A DNA stretch of 64,000 nt from positions 62,001 to 126,000 of the forward strand of contig JAEWBB010000026.1 of the NCBI GenBank assembly GCA_023391375.1. The letters run 5' to 3'. Source of the stretch: Pseudomonadota bacterium. GTDB lineage: Bacteria; Pseudomonadota; Alphaproteobacteria; Sphingomonadales; Sphingomonadaceae. Under the pieces are notes generated by a model. The model was not told the origin of the DNA and did no database searches. It saw only the letters and a list, made by a program, of their open reading frames with translations. The translations under genes were made by a program, and so were the position numbers. This document shows positions 51,259-59,548 of this stretch, piece by piece (position 1 is the stretch's first letter; every line of letters starts with the position of its first letter).

Positions 51259-51799
51259 GACTTGGTTTTCACCTCAAAGTCGACGCCTAGCTCCTTAGCC
51301 AGCGCCTGCATGAGCGCGTTGTACGCGACGGTAATGTTCGCTTTGTTGTCTTTTTCCGTGAAACAATCAGCAAATTTAGCGTCGCCTTCTTCGGCGCGAT
51401 GCAGACTAACTGTCCGCAACCGAGCGTCTTTGCGCCAACCGCCATACATCTCGAAACACTCGAGAATGAACCGGTTGTACTTCTTAGCGAAATCGGCGCT
51501 GAATATTGGAAGGTACGTAAAGACATGCCGATCCAACGATCTTTTGTGGGCGATCATATCGACCGGACTATGATCCTTCCAATTCCCCTTGAACGTGAAA
51601 TAGCAAACAGATCGTTCAGCTGAAAGCCGATCTCTTTGTATAGCTCAAAACGAGTTTCAGAGACACGTCGCCGATCTTCCAATGCCCGTTCGAACTCGCG
51701 AAATCTGCGATCAGCAATCAACGCGATGATCACAACGACGATAGGCCCGGCTGCAGTGGCTACAACATTCAGCGCGGCGATGATCTGGTCCGTTGTCAC
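51255..51799 (-). pseudogene. Low-G+C membrane-anchored protein gene, apparently split by a -1 frameshift near 51605
   Basis: Two open frames together resemble one protein of about 180 residues. The first (from GTG 51799, overlapping the pccB stop by 4 bases) has a membrane helix (ALNVVATAAGPIVVVIIALI), a charged helix, and RFELYKEIGFQLNDLF. Just there, at a TTT run, the frame breaks; the -1 frame continues CYFTFKGNWKDHSPVDMIAH, then KRSLDRHVFTYLPIFSADFA and IL.CFEMYGGWRKDARLRT, ending at 51255. The first frame reads on for 16 implausible residues to a stop that overlaps an ATG (51557) of the second. Hand-counted G+C is about 50% over 51301-51780. It could instead be two coupled genes, a programmed shift or a sequencing error. 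Function unknown. Confidence 0.6.
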
Positions 51800-53328
51800 A
51801 GCGGAATGTTGTCGTGCTTCTTCCACGGATTCTCCAGCGCCTTGTCGCGGAGTTTCCTCAGCCCGAGCGCGACGCGCTTGCGGGTTGAGTGGGGGTAGAT
51901 CACCTCGTCGATGAAGCCCTTCGAGGCCGCCACGAACGGGTTGGCGAAGCGCGCTTCATATTCGGCCGTCCGCTCGGCAATCTTGGTGGGGTCGCCCTTT
52001 TCGTCGCGGAAGATGATTTCGACCGCGCCCTTGGCGCCCATCACCGCGATCTCGGCGGTCGGCCAGGCGTAGTTCAAGTCGCCGCGCAGATGCTTCGACG
52101 CCATGACGTCATAGGCCCCGCCATAGGCCTTGCGGGTGATGACCGTGATCTTCGGCACCGTCGCTTCGGCATAGGCGAACAGCAGCTTCGCGCCATGCTT
52201 GATGATGCCGTGATGCTCCTGCCCGACGCCGGGAAGGAAGCCCGGCACGTCGACGAAGGTGACGATCGGGATGTCGAACGCGTCGCAGAAGCGCACGAAC
52301 CGCGCGCCCTTCTTCGACGAATTGATGTCGAGACAGCCGGCCAGCACCATCGGCTGGTTGGCGACGATGCCGACGGTCCGCCCCTCGACCCGCGCGAAGC
52401 CGACGATGATGTTGCCGGCGTGGTTGGGCTGGATCTCGAAGAAGTCGCCCTCGTCGGCGACCTTCCGGATCAGCTCATGCATGTCGTACGGCTGGTTGGC
52501 GCTGGGCGGGATCAGCGTGTCGAGGCTTTCCTCGATCCGGTCCCACGCGTCCTCGGTCGGCCGGGTCGGCACGTCGTGACGGTTCGACAGCGGCAGGAAG
52601 TCGAAGAAGTCGCGCGCCGCCAGCAGCGCATCGATGTCGTTCTCGAACGCCACGTCGGCGACGCCCGACCTGGTGGTGTGGGTGACGGCGCCGCCCAGCT
52701 CTTCCTGGGTCACCACCTCGTTGGTCACCGTCTTCACCACGTCGGGGCCGGTGACGAACATGTAGGAGCTGTCCTTCACCATGAAGATGAAGTCGGTCAT
52801 CGCCGGCGAATAGACCGCGCCGCCCGCGCACGGGCCCATGATGAGGCTGAGCTGCGGGACGACGCCGGAGGCGAGGACGTTGCGCTGGAAGACCTCGGCA
52901 TAGCCGCCGAGCGAGGCAACACCCTCCTGGATGCGCGCACCGCCGCTGTCGTTCAGCCCGATCACCGGCGCGCCGACCTTCATCGCCGCGTCCATGATCT
53001 TGCAGATCTTCTGCGCATGCCGCTCCGACAGCGAGCCGCCGAACACAGTGAAATCCTGCGCGAAGACATAAACCAGGCGGCCGTTGATCGTGCCCGATCC
53101 GGTGACGACGCCGTCGCCCGGAATCTTGGTCGCCTCCATGCCGAAGTCGACGCAGTTGTGCTCGACATACATGTCGACTTCTTCGAACGAATCCGGGTCG
53201 AGCAGCACCGACAAGCGCTCGCGCGCGGTCAGCCGGCCCTTGGCGTGCTGCGCGTCGATGCGCTTCTGCCCGCCGCCCATTCGGGCCGCGTCGCGCCGTG
53301 CCTCAAGTTCCTGGATTGTCGTCGCCAT
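51796..53328 (-). CDS. pccB: Propionyl-CoA carboxylase beta subunit (carboxyltransferase)
   Basis: A 510-residue carboxyltransferase that moves carboxyl from biotin on PccA to propionyl-CoA. Motifs are KGRLTARERLSVLLDPDSFE, GLNDSGGARIQEGVASLGGY (acyl-CoA site), GPCAGGAVYSPAMTDF and FVDVPGFLPGVGQEHHGIIK (biotin site), with AYGGAYDVMASKHLRGD. A conserved Asp in the acyl-CoA pocket discriminates propionyl from acetyl, but it cannot be placed with confidence by eye. ATG at 53328 has GAGGAGTGACC before it. It is the first gene of the operon pccB-(low-G+C gene)-mce-osmC-small membrane-mcm-small Cys-rich-pccA-ligB. Confidence 0.96.
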   Translation of the reverse strand: MATTIQELEARRDAARMGGGQKRIDAQHAKGRLTARERLSVLLDPDSFEEVDMYVEHNCVDFGMEATKIPGDGVVTGSGTINGRLVYVFAQDFTVFGGSLSERHAQKICKIMDAAMKVGAPVIGLNDSGGARIQEGVASLGGYAEVFQRNVLASGVVPQLSLIMGPCAGGAVYSPAMTDFIFMVKDSSYMFVTGPDVVKTVTNEVVTQEELGGAVTHTTRSGVADVAFENDIDALLAARDFFDFLPLSNRHDVPTRPTEDAWDRIEESLDTLIPPSANQPYDMHELIRKVADEGDFFEIQPNHAGNIIVGFARVEGRTVGIVANQPMVLAGCLDINSSKKGARFVRFCDAFDIPIVTFVDVPGFLPGVGQEHHGIIKHGAKLLFAYAEATVPKITVITRKAYGGAYDVMASKHLRGDLNYAWPTAEIAVMGAKGAVEIIFRDEKGDPTKIAERTAEYEARFANPFVAASKGFIDEVIYPHSTRKRVALGLRKLRDKALENPWKKHDNIPL

Positions 53329-53420
53329 GGTCACTCCTCAGCGCAACGCCTTTCAACAATTCGCGCCGTGAAACAAGGTGCCGCCGCCATGCATTGGAAA
53401 TGCCGACAGGAGGCGCGTGG

Positions 53421-54191
53421 ATGGCATTTTCGAGACATTGGCCGGAACGCCTGTGGCTGGTTCGTCATGGGCAGAGCCAAGGGAATGTCGCGCGCGATGC
53501 GGCCCATGAGGCAGGGCTCAGTGTCATCGATCTCGACCTGCGCGACGTGGATGTCCCGCTATCGGACCTGGGCCACCGCCAGGCCGAAGCGGTCGGGCAC
53601 TGGTTCGCCGCACTTCCCGAAAAGGAAAAGCCGGAGGTACTGCTGTCTTCGCCCTATATCCGGGCGCGCCAGACGGCAGAAGCGATCTGCGCGGCAGGCG
53701 GCCTGGCTGGCGGGGCCAAGCCGACGGTGATCGACGAACGCCTGCGCGAACGCGAGTTCGGCGTCTTCGACGGACTCACCACGCAGGGCATCCGCGAGAA
53801 ATACCCCGACGAAGCGGCCCATCGCACCAAGATGGGCAAATTCTATCACCGCCCCCCGGGCGGGGAGAGCTGGGCGGACGTGATCCTCCGGCTGCGCTCG
53901 GTGCTCAACACCATCAACCTCCAGTTCGCCGACAAACGGGTGTTGATCGTTTGCCACCAGGTCGTCGTGCTGTGCATCCGCTACATCCTCGAGGAATTGA
54001 GTGAGGCCGACATCCTGGCCATCGACAAGCAGGCGGACATCCTGAACTGCGGCATTTGTGCCTTCGACTTCGAACCCAACCACCTCTCGCTCTGCGTCCC
54101 ACGCCTGGTGATCTGGAATCACGCCGCCCCGCTGGAATCCGAAGGAACCCCGCAAACCGCCGAACCGGACGCAATGACCGGTTCTCGATGA
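53421..54191 (+). CDS. Histidine phosphatase family protein
   Basis: A 256-residue member of the phosphoglycerate-mutase-like superfamily. The catalytic RHG is in RLWLVRHGQSQGNVARDAA; the other pieces are VLLSSPYIRARQTAEAICAA, the Glu in LREREFGVFDGLT, and the second His in VLIVCHQVVVLCIRYI. The substrate is unknown; the long middle insert is compatible with cobalamin-phosphatase-like or sugar-phosphatase members. ATG at 53421 has AGGAGG about 9 bases upstream; an earlier ATG (MPTGGAW) lacks such a site. Its last bases overlap the next gene (ATGA). Confidence 0.92.
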   Translation: MAFSRHWPERLWLVRHGQSQGNVARDAAHEAGLSVIDLDLRDVDVPLSDLGHRQAEAVGHWFAALPEKEKPEVLLSSPYIRARQTAEAICAAGGLAGGAKPTVIDERLREREFGVFDGLTTQGIREKYPDEAAHRTKMGKFYHRPPGGESWADVILRLRSVLNTINLQFADKRVLIVCHQVVVLCIRYILEELSEADILAIDKQADILNCGICAFDFEPNHLSLCVPRLVIWNHAAPLESEGTPQTAEPDAMTGSR

Positions 54192-55057
54192 GTGACCCAA
54201 TCCCCCTCGATGGCGGCGAACTTGGCCGGCACGCGCTTCCCCCCATCGCGGAAGACGACAAGGCTGGGCACGGAACGCTGCTTCTCATCGCAGGGTCGCG
54301 CGAGGTCCCGGGCGCCGTCCTGCTTGCGGGCGAGGCCGGGATGCGCGCGGGCGCAGGGCGACTGCAATGCGCCGTCCCCCGGAGCATTGCGGTCCAGCTG
54401 GGCGTCGCCCTCCCCTTTGCGATGGTCTCAGGTCACGCCGAAGACGAGGACGGCGGCCTGGCGAACGATGCCATCGGCTCGGTCGTGGAGCGCCTTGAGC
54501 GCGTCGACGCGGTTGTCGCGGGCCCGGGCATGACCAACAATGCAATGGCGGCGGGTCTTGCGGCAGCGCTCCTGGAGAGCCGCAAGCCGCTCGCTCTCGA
54601 CGCCGCGCTGCTGCACGCTCTTCCGGCCCAGGAAGGTCACGCCCGCAAGTCGTCGACGACGCCGTTGCTGCTCCCCCATGCGGGCGAACTCGCCTCGCTA
54701 CTTGAATGCGAGGTTGGCGACGTGGAGCGCGACCCGCTCGCCGCCGGCCGAGCATGCGCCGCGAAATACGATGCGCTGGTGCTCGTCAAGGGAGCGAAAA
54801 GCCATATCGTCGCGCCGGATGGCGAGACATGGCGATACGAAGGCGGGGGACCAGGCCTCGGCGTCTCCGGATCCGGAGACGTGTTGGCCGGCATAGTCGG
54901 TGGCCTGCTTGCCCGAGGTGCAGACGGCCTGTCCGCATTGCTCTGGGCCGTCGCACTGCATGGCAATGCCGGGCGGCGACTGGCCCATCGACAGGGCACC
55001 GTGGGCTTTCTGGCGAGCGAATTGCCCGCCGAGATTCCGGCCCTGCTTCCTAGTTGA
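54188..55057 (+). CDS. nnrD: ADP-dependent NAD(P)H-hydrate dehydratase, stand-alone
   Basis: A 289-residue YjeF C-terminal-type domain that dehydrates damaged NAD(P)H hydrates using ADP or ATP. HGTLLLIAGSREVPGAVLLA begins the ribokinase-like fold, VVAGPGMTNNAM and LLLPHAGELASLLEC follow, and GVSGSGDVLAGIVGGLLARG is the nucleotide-binding signature. Most bacteria fuse this to the NnrE epimerase domain (~500 residues); no epimerase domain is present here. The ATG at 54188 overlaps the phosphatase stop by 4 bases. The 3' end overlaps the convergent pyk gene by 8 bases. Confidence 0.93.
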   Translation: MSDPIPLDGGELGRHALPPIAEDDKAGHGTLLLIAGSREVPGAVLLAGEAGMRAGAGRLQCAVPRSIAVQLGVALPFAMVSGHAEDEDGGLANDAIGSVVERLERVDAVVAGPGMTNNAMAAGLAAALLESRKPLALDAALLHALPAQEGHARKSSTTPLLLPHAGELASLLECEVGDVERDPLAAGRACAAKYDALVLVKGAKSHIVAPDGETWRYEGGGPGLGVSGSGDVLAGIVGGLLARGADGLSALLWAVALHGNAGRRLAHRQGTVGFLASELPAEIPALLPS

Positions 55058-56498
55058 GGTAGCTGTCGAGTTCGTCGCCGGCGAGGCGGACGACGTGGAT
55101 AACGTTGGTCGAGCCCGACGTCTTGAACGGCACACCGGCCATGATCACCATCCGCTCGCCCTTGCCGACCAGCTGGTGGCGAAGCGCCATGCGCTTGGCC
55201 TTGCCGACCATCTCCTCGAAGCTCGAGACGTCGCGGGTGTGGACGGCGTGGACGCCCCACTGCAGGCCGAGCTTGCGCGCCACCTTCATGCTGGCGGTCA
55301 TCACCATGATCGGCACCGGCGGCCGCTCGCGGGCAATGCGCCGCGCGGTCGAACCGGACGAAGTGTAGCAGGCCATCGCCGTGGCCCCGAGGATACGGAC
55401 GATCTTCTCCGCGCTTTCCGAAAGGGCGTCGGCGATCGTCGCCTCGGCCGGTGTTTCGGTGAAATGGACGCGTGCGGAATAGACCGGATCGCTTTCGACA
55501 GAGCGGCCGATCTTGTCCATCATCATCACCGCTTCGACCGGAAACTGGCCGGCGGCGCTTTCGGCCGACAGCATGACTGCGTCGGCGCCTTCGTAAATGG
55601 CGTTGGCGACGTCGCTGACTTCGGCGCGGGTCGGCGTCGGGCTGACGATCATCGATTCCAGCATCTGGGTCGCGACCACCACCGGCTTGCCGGCCTGGCG
55701 TGCGGCGGCGACGATCCGGTTCTGCGCCGGAGGCACGCCTTCGGGCGGCAGTTCGACGCCAAGGTCGCCGCGCGCGACCATTACTGCGTCGGCGGCCTCG
55801 ATGATCTCGTCGAGCCGGTCCATCGCCCGCGGCTTTTCGATCTTGGCGAGCAGGCCCGCCTTGCCGCCGATCAGCGCCTTGCCCTCGATCACGTCTTCGG
55901 GCCGCTGGACGAAGCTCATGGCGATATAATCGGCGCCCTGGTCGAGCGCGAACTGGAGGTCGGACTTGTCCTTGTCGGTCAGCGCGGGAATCGGGATGAC
56001 GACGTCGGGCACGTTGACGCCCTTGGCGTTGCTGATCTTGCCGCCGACCTCGACCACGGTGGCGATCTGGTCGCCCTCGACGCCGGCCACCCGCAGGCGA
56101 ATCTTGCCGTCGTCGACCAGCAGCAGCGCGCCCTTGGCGACCGCTTCGAACAGCTCGGGATGCGGCAGCTCGACGCGCTGCTCGTCCCCGGGCTCGGCCG
56201 AACGGTCGAGGACGAACATCTGCCCCTCCTTCAGCATCGCCGATCCGGCCTTGAACTTGCCGACGCGAAGCTTGGGACCCTGGAGGTCGAAAAGGATGGT
56301 GGTCGGCCGGCCGAGCGGCTTTTCCAGCGCCCGGATCGCGTCGACCAGCTTGGCCTTGTCGGCCTGGTTGCCGTGGCTCATGTTGATCCGGAAGGCGTCC
56401 GCACCGGCCTCCATCAGCGAGCGGATCATTTCCGGATCGCTGGATGCGGGGCCGAGGGTGGCGAGGATCTTGACCTTGCGGGAACGGGGCTTGAGCAT
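55050..56498 (-). CDS. pyk: Pyruvate kinase
   Basis: A 482-residue glycolytic enzyme that makes pyruvate and ATP from PEP and ADP. The motifs are KILATLGPASSDPEMIRSLM, ADAFRINMSHGNQ, FDLQGPKLRVGKF, the catalytic Lys in LAKIEKPRAMDRLDEII, VMVARGDLGVELP and GADAVMLSAESAAGQFPVEA. The length and motif order are normal. It is divergent from gapR. The gene probably has its own promoter in the 112-base gap. The 3' end overlaps the convergent nnrD gene. Confidence 0.98.
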   Translation of the reverse strand: MLKPRSRKVKILATLGPASSDPEMIRSLMEAGADAFRINMSHGNQADKAKLVDAIRALEKPLGRPTTILFDLQGPKLRVGKFKAGSAMLKEGQMFVLDRSAEPGDEQRVELPHPELFEAVAKGALLLVDDGKIRLRVAGVEGDQIATVVEVGGKISNAKGVNVPDVVIPIPALTDKDKSDLQFALDQGADYIAMSFVQRPEDVIEGKALIGGKAGLLAKIEKPRAMDRLDEIIEAADAVMVARGDLGVELPPEGVPPAQNRIVAAARQAGKPVVVATQMLESMIVSPTPTRAEVSDVANAIYEGADAVMLSAESAAGQFPVEAVMMMDKIGRSVESDPVYSARVHFTETPAEATIADALSESAEKIVRILGATAMACYTSSGSTARRIARERPPVPIMVMTASMKVARKLGLQWGVHAVHTRDVSSFEEMVGKAKRMALRHQLVGKGERMVIMAGVPFKTSGSTNVIHVVRLAGDELDSYLN

Positions 56499-56610
56499 GG
56501 GCTTCGCTCATAGCGGGGCCGCGTGACGGTTCAACCGCCTTGAGCCTGCCGCGCGCCTCGCCTAGGGACGCCGTCCGACACCAACACGATTGATTCTGGG
56601 GAAATTTCAC

Positions 56611-56853
56611 ATGAGCGAAGCCAATGTCGCGGCCGACCAGCTGCGTCTTTTCATCGAACGCATCGAGCGCCTCGAAGAGGAAAAGAAGGGCATCGCCGAC
56701 GACGTGAAGGACGTCTACGCCGAGGCCAAGGCCAACGGTTACGACACCAAGACGATGCGCAAGATCGTTAGCCTTCGCCGCATGGAAAAGCACGCCCGCG
56801 ACGAGGCCGACGCCCTGCTCGAAACCTATCGCAACGCGCTGGGCCTCGACTAA
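56611..56853 (+). CDS. gapR: GapR nucleoid-associated protein (DUF2312)
   Basis: An 80-residue coiled-coil DNA-binding protein. The sequence ADQLRLFIERIERLEEEKKG and DDVKDVYAEAKANGYDTKTM, then RKIVSLRRMEKHARDEADAL, is diagnostic of DUF2312. In Caulobacter, GapR clamps overtwisted, A+T-rich DNA ahead of replication and transcription forks and is important for growth. ATG at 56611 follows TGGGGAAATTTCAC. It may be in one transcript with the ybjQ and yebC genes downstream (gaps of 31 and 23 bases). Confidence 0.95.
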   Translation: MSEANVAADQLRLFIERIERLEEEKKGIADDVKDVYAEAKANGYDTKTMRKIVSLRRMEKHARDEADALLETYRNALGLD

Positions 56854-56884
56854 GGTCTTCCCCAACCGGCAAAGGAAACGCGCG

Positions 56885-57205
56885 ATGATCCTGACGACCA
56901 CCAGCCACATCGAAGGCCGTCCCGTGGCCGCCTACCTTGGCGTCGTGTGCGGCGAAGTGATCATCGGCGCGAACATCTTCCGCGACCTGTTCGCCGGCAT
57001 CCGCGACATCGTCGGCGGCCGCGCGGGCGCCTACGAGGAAGCGCTCGAGGGCGCCCGGCAGGAAGTCATGGAAGAGCTGAAGGAAAAGGCGAGCGCGCTG
57101 GGCGCCAGCGCCATCATCGGCATCGACCTCGATTATGAAGTGCTCGGCCAGAACGGCAGCATGATGATGGTGACCGCCAGCGGCACCGCCGTCCGCCTCG
57201 GCTAA
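56885..57205 (+). CDS. YbjQ family protein (UPF0145)
   Basis: A 106-residue soluble protein. It shows TTTSHIEGRPVAAYLGVVCG, GANIFRDLFAGIRDIVGGRA and a C-terminal ASAIIGIDLDYEVLGQNGSM, the YbjQ/UPF0145 hallmarks. The family forms pentameric rings and was once called a heavy-metal-binding domain, but its role is unsettled. It lies between gapR and yebC in the same direction with short gaps, and an AAAGGAAACGCGCG site precedes the ATG. Confidence 0.93.
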   Translation: MILTTTSHIEGRPVAAYLGVVCGEVIIGANIFRDLFAGIRDIVGGRAGAYEEALEGARQEVMEELKEKASALGASAIIGIDLDYEVLGQNGSMMMVTASGTAVRLG

Positions 57206-57228
57206 GCGGTTTAGGGAAGAAGAAGACC

Positions 57229-57972
57229 ATGGCAGGCCATTCCAAATTCAAGAACATTATGCACCGCAAGGGCGCGCAGGATAAGAAGCGCTCGGGCATG
57301 TTTTCGAAGCTCAGCCGCGAAATCACCGTCGCGGCGAAAATGGGCCTGCCCGACCCGGACATGAACCCGCGCCTGCGCGCCGCGGTCAACGCCGCCAAGG
57401 CGCAGTCGATGCCCAAGGACAATATCCAGCGCTCGATCGACAAGGCGTCGAAGGGCGACGCGGAGAATTACGAGGAAGTCCGCTACGAGGGCTACGGCCC
57501 TTCGGGCGTCGCGATCATCGTCGAGGCGCTGACCGACAACCGCAACCGCACCGCGACCAACATCCGCACCGCCTTCTCCAAGAACGGCGGCAACCTCGGC
57601 GCGTCGGGTTCCGTCAGCCACGGCTTCGAACGGCTCGGCCTGATCGAATATCCGGCCAGCGCCGGCGATGAGGACAAGGTGATGGAGGCCGCGATCGAGG
57701 CCGGCGCCGACGACGTCCAGTCCGACGAGGACGGCCATCAGATCTGGACCCAGCAGGACGGCATGCATGACGTGGCCAAGGCGCTCGAAAGCGCGCTCGG
57801 CGAAGCCACCGCGGTCAAGCTGGCATGGAAGCCGACGCTGACCACCGCCGTCACCGGCGACGCGGTCTCGACGCTGATGAAGCTGGTCGACACCTTGGAA
57901 GACGACGACGACGTCCAGACCGTGTGGGGCAACTACGACATCTCCGACGAGGAGCTGGAGAAGCTCGGCTGA
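57229..57972 (+). CDS. yebC: YebC/PmpR family translation or DNA-binding factor
   Basis: A 247-residue protein with the invariant start MAGHSKFKNIMHRKGAQDKK, PDPDMNPRLRAAVNAAKAQS, and RYEGYGPSGVAIIVEALTDN. The family was annotated as DNA-binding transcription factors; recent work on homologues links it to translation through difficult motifs. It contains all three domains at normal length. It is upstream of ruvC, as in many proteobacteria, and its stop overlaps the presumed CTG start of ruvC. Confidence 0.96.
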   Translation: MAGHSKFKNIMHRKGAQDKKRSGMFSKLSREITVAAKMGLPDPDMNPRLRAAVNAAKAQSMPKDNIQRSIDKASKGDAENYEEVRYEGYGPSGVAIIVEALTDNRNRTATNIRTAFSKNGGNLGASGSVSHGFERLGLIEYPASAGDEDKVMEAAIEAGADDVQSDEDGHQIWTQQDGMHDVAKALESALGEATAVKLAWKPTLTTAVTGDAVSTLMKLVDTLEDDDDVQTVWGNYDISDEELEKLG

Positions 57973-58460
57973 CCCTAATCCTCGGCCTCGACCCCTCGCT
58001 ATCGTCGACCGGTTGGGGCCTGATCCGTGCCGAGGGCAATCGCCTGACGCATGTCGGCAACGGCCAACTGAAGACCAGTGCGACGGAGCCGCTGCCCGCC
58101 CGCCTGTCGCATCTCGCAAGCCAGCTCGAGGCGTTGCTCGCCGATCACGTCATCCACGCGGCGGCGGTCGAGGAAGTGTTCGTCAACAAGAACCCGCAGT
58201 CGACCCTGAAACTGGCGCAGGCGCGCGGCGTGGCGCTGATGGTCGCGGCACGCGGCGGGCTGGCGGTCGGCGAATATGCGCCGACGCTGGTCAAGAAAGC
58301 GGTGGTCGGCACCGGCGGCGCGGACAAGGCGCAGGTCCACGCCATGGTCCAGCGCCTCATGCCCGGCTGCAAGCCAGCGGGCCCCGACGCGGCCGATGCG
58401 CTGGCGGTGGCCGTGACGCACGCGCACCATCTGGCGAGCGCGCGCGCCGGCCTTCGCTAG
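57969..58460 (+). CDS. ruvC: Holliday junction endonuclease RuvC, apparent CTG start
   Basis: A 163-residue RNase-H-fold resolvase. Catalytic acids are Asp in LILGLDPSLSSTGWGLI, Glu in AAAVEEVFVNKNPQSTLKL, and the Asp pair in GPDAADALAVAVTHAHH. The N-terminus of homology, xTLILGLDPS, begins exactly at CTG 57969, which overlaps the yebC TGA (CTGA) and has GGAG 8 bases upstream. There is no ATG, GTG or TTG nearer than GTG at 57924, which would add 15 residues (GQLRHLRRGAGEAR) unlike any RuvC N-terminus. CTG initiation is therefore inferred. ruvA lies downstream, but two other genes intervene. Confidence 0.93.
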   Translation: MTLILGLDPSLSSTGWGLIRAEGNRLTHVGNGQLKTSATEPLPARLSHLASQLEALLADHVIHAAAVEEVFVNKNPQSTLKLAQARGVALMVAARGGLAVGEYAPTLVKKAVVGTGGADKAQVHAMVQRLMPGCKPAGPDAADALAVAVTHAHHLASARAGLR

Positions 58461-58461
58461 G

Positions 58462-59346
58462 TCAGTCCGCCACCGGTTCCGGGATCGTCACCGTCACCGT
58501 GGCGTGCTGCGCTTCCCCGCCCTGGATGAAGGCGAGGATGTCCGCGTTCACGATTTCCGGCTTGGTCGTGCACATGCCGTGCGGGAAGCCCGGATAGGTC
58601 TTGAGCGTGCCATTCACCAGCAACTTGGCCGACAGCGGCGCCGAATCCTCGTAGGGCACGATCTGGTCGTCGTCGCCGTGCATCACCAGCACCGGCACGG
58701 TGATGCTCTTCAAATCGTCCGTGAAATCAGTCTCGCTGAATGCCTTGATGCAATCGTACTGCGCTTTGGCACCGCCCATCATCCCCTGGCGGTACCAGTT
58801 GTCGATCACCCCCTGACTGACCAATGCGGCTGGCCGGTTGTAGCCGTAGAAAGGCCCGCTCGGCACATCGACGTACAGCTGCGCCCGGTTGGCAATCAGC
58901 GCGTTGCGGAAACCGTCGAACACCTCGATCGGCGTCCCGCCCGGGTTGCTGTCCTTCTTCACCATGACCGGCGGCACCGCGCCGATGATCACCGCCTTCG
59001 ACACCCGGCCCGCGTCGGCCCTAGCGACATAATGCACGACTTCGCCGCCACCGGTCGAATGGCCGACATGCACCGCGCCCTTGAGGTCGAGGAACGACAC
59101 CAGCTGCTTCACGTCCTCGGCATAGGTGTCCATGTCGTTGCCGCTGTCGGTCTGGGTCGAGCGGCCGTGACCGCGCCGGTCATGGGCGACGACCCGGAAG
59201 CCCTGGCCGAGGAAGAACATCATCTGGTTGTCCCAGTCGTCCGCGCTCAGCGGCCAGCCATGATGGAAAAAGATTGGCGGCGCGGCCTTGTCGCCCCAGT
59301 CCTTGTAGAAAATCTCGGTCCCGTCGCGGGTCGTGAATGTCGGCAT
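58462..59346 (-). CDS. Alpha/beta hydrolase, non-haem chloroperoxidase/esterase-like
   Basis: A 294-residue alpha/beta hydrolase. The oxyanion region is FFHHGWPLSADDWDNQMMFF, the nucleophile elbow is VGHSTGGGEVVHYVARADAG, the Asp is in HGDDDQIVPYEDSAP and the His in YPGFPHGMCTTKPEIVN. These match the cofactor-free haloperoxidase/arylesterase group, which in vivo are mainly esterases or perhydrolases. ATG at 59346 is chosen as the start of homology; the frame continues upstream without it. It is convergent with ruvC with a one-base gap and lies inside what is usually a ruvCAB cluster. Confidence 0.92.
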   Translation of the reverse strand: MPTFTTRDGTEIFYKDWGDKAAPPIFFHHGWPLSADDWDNQMMFFLGQGFRVVAHDRRGHGRSTQTDSGNDMDTYAEDVKQLVSFLDLKGAVHVGHSTGGGEVVHYVARADAGRVSKAVIIGAVPPVMVKKDSNPGGTPIEVFDGFRNALIANRAQLYVDVPSGPFYGYNRPAALVSQGVIDNWYRQGMMGGAKAQYDCIKAFSETDFTDDLKSITVPVLVMHGDDDQIVPYEDSAPLSAKLLVNGTLKTYPGFPHGMCTTKPEIVNADILAFIQGGEAQHATVTVTIPEPVAD

Positions 59347-59548
59347 GTGCAGCTCCCTCGGATCCCCCCCGAAGGCACGCAGGACGCCACGTCTCGCCGG
59401 CCGGGGATGCCCCTTCCCCCGCGCGACTCCGGTCGCACCGACGGTTCGCCCTATACCATCGTGCACGACTTTGGCCGCACGGATTTCACGCCGATTGCAC
59501 GGTGGTTCGCTGCTGCTAGTGTTGCGCCTTCATCGATGGGGGTTTTCC
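59347..59548. other. Divergent intergenic region, nothing recognised
   Basis: About 200 bases between the hydrolase and the secreted unknown. There is a C-rich tract near 59367-59373 and the stretch CCGGCCGGGG, but I see no RNA gene, no small coding frame with support, and no convincing promoter elements. It presumably carries the two divergent promoters. Confidence 0.3.

Noticed and set aside
51549..51612. A classical programmed -1 slippery heptamer at the frame break of the low-G+C gene.
   Set aside because: The sequence at the break (CTGTTTGC on the minus strand) does not fit the X-XXY-YYZ pattern, so an indel or sequencing error is more likely.
59347..59548. A possible small RNA or riboswitch in the hydrolase/secreted-protein gap.
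   Set aside because: No conserved fold, stem series or terminator could be found by eye.
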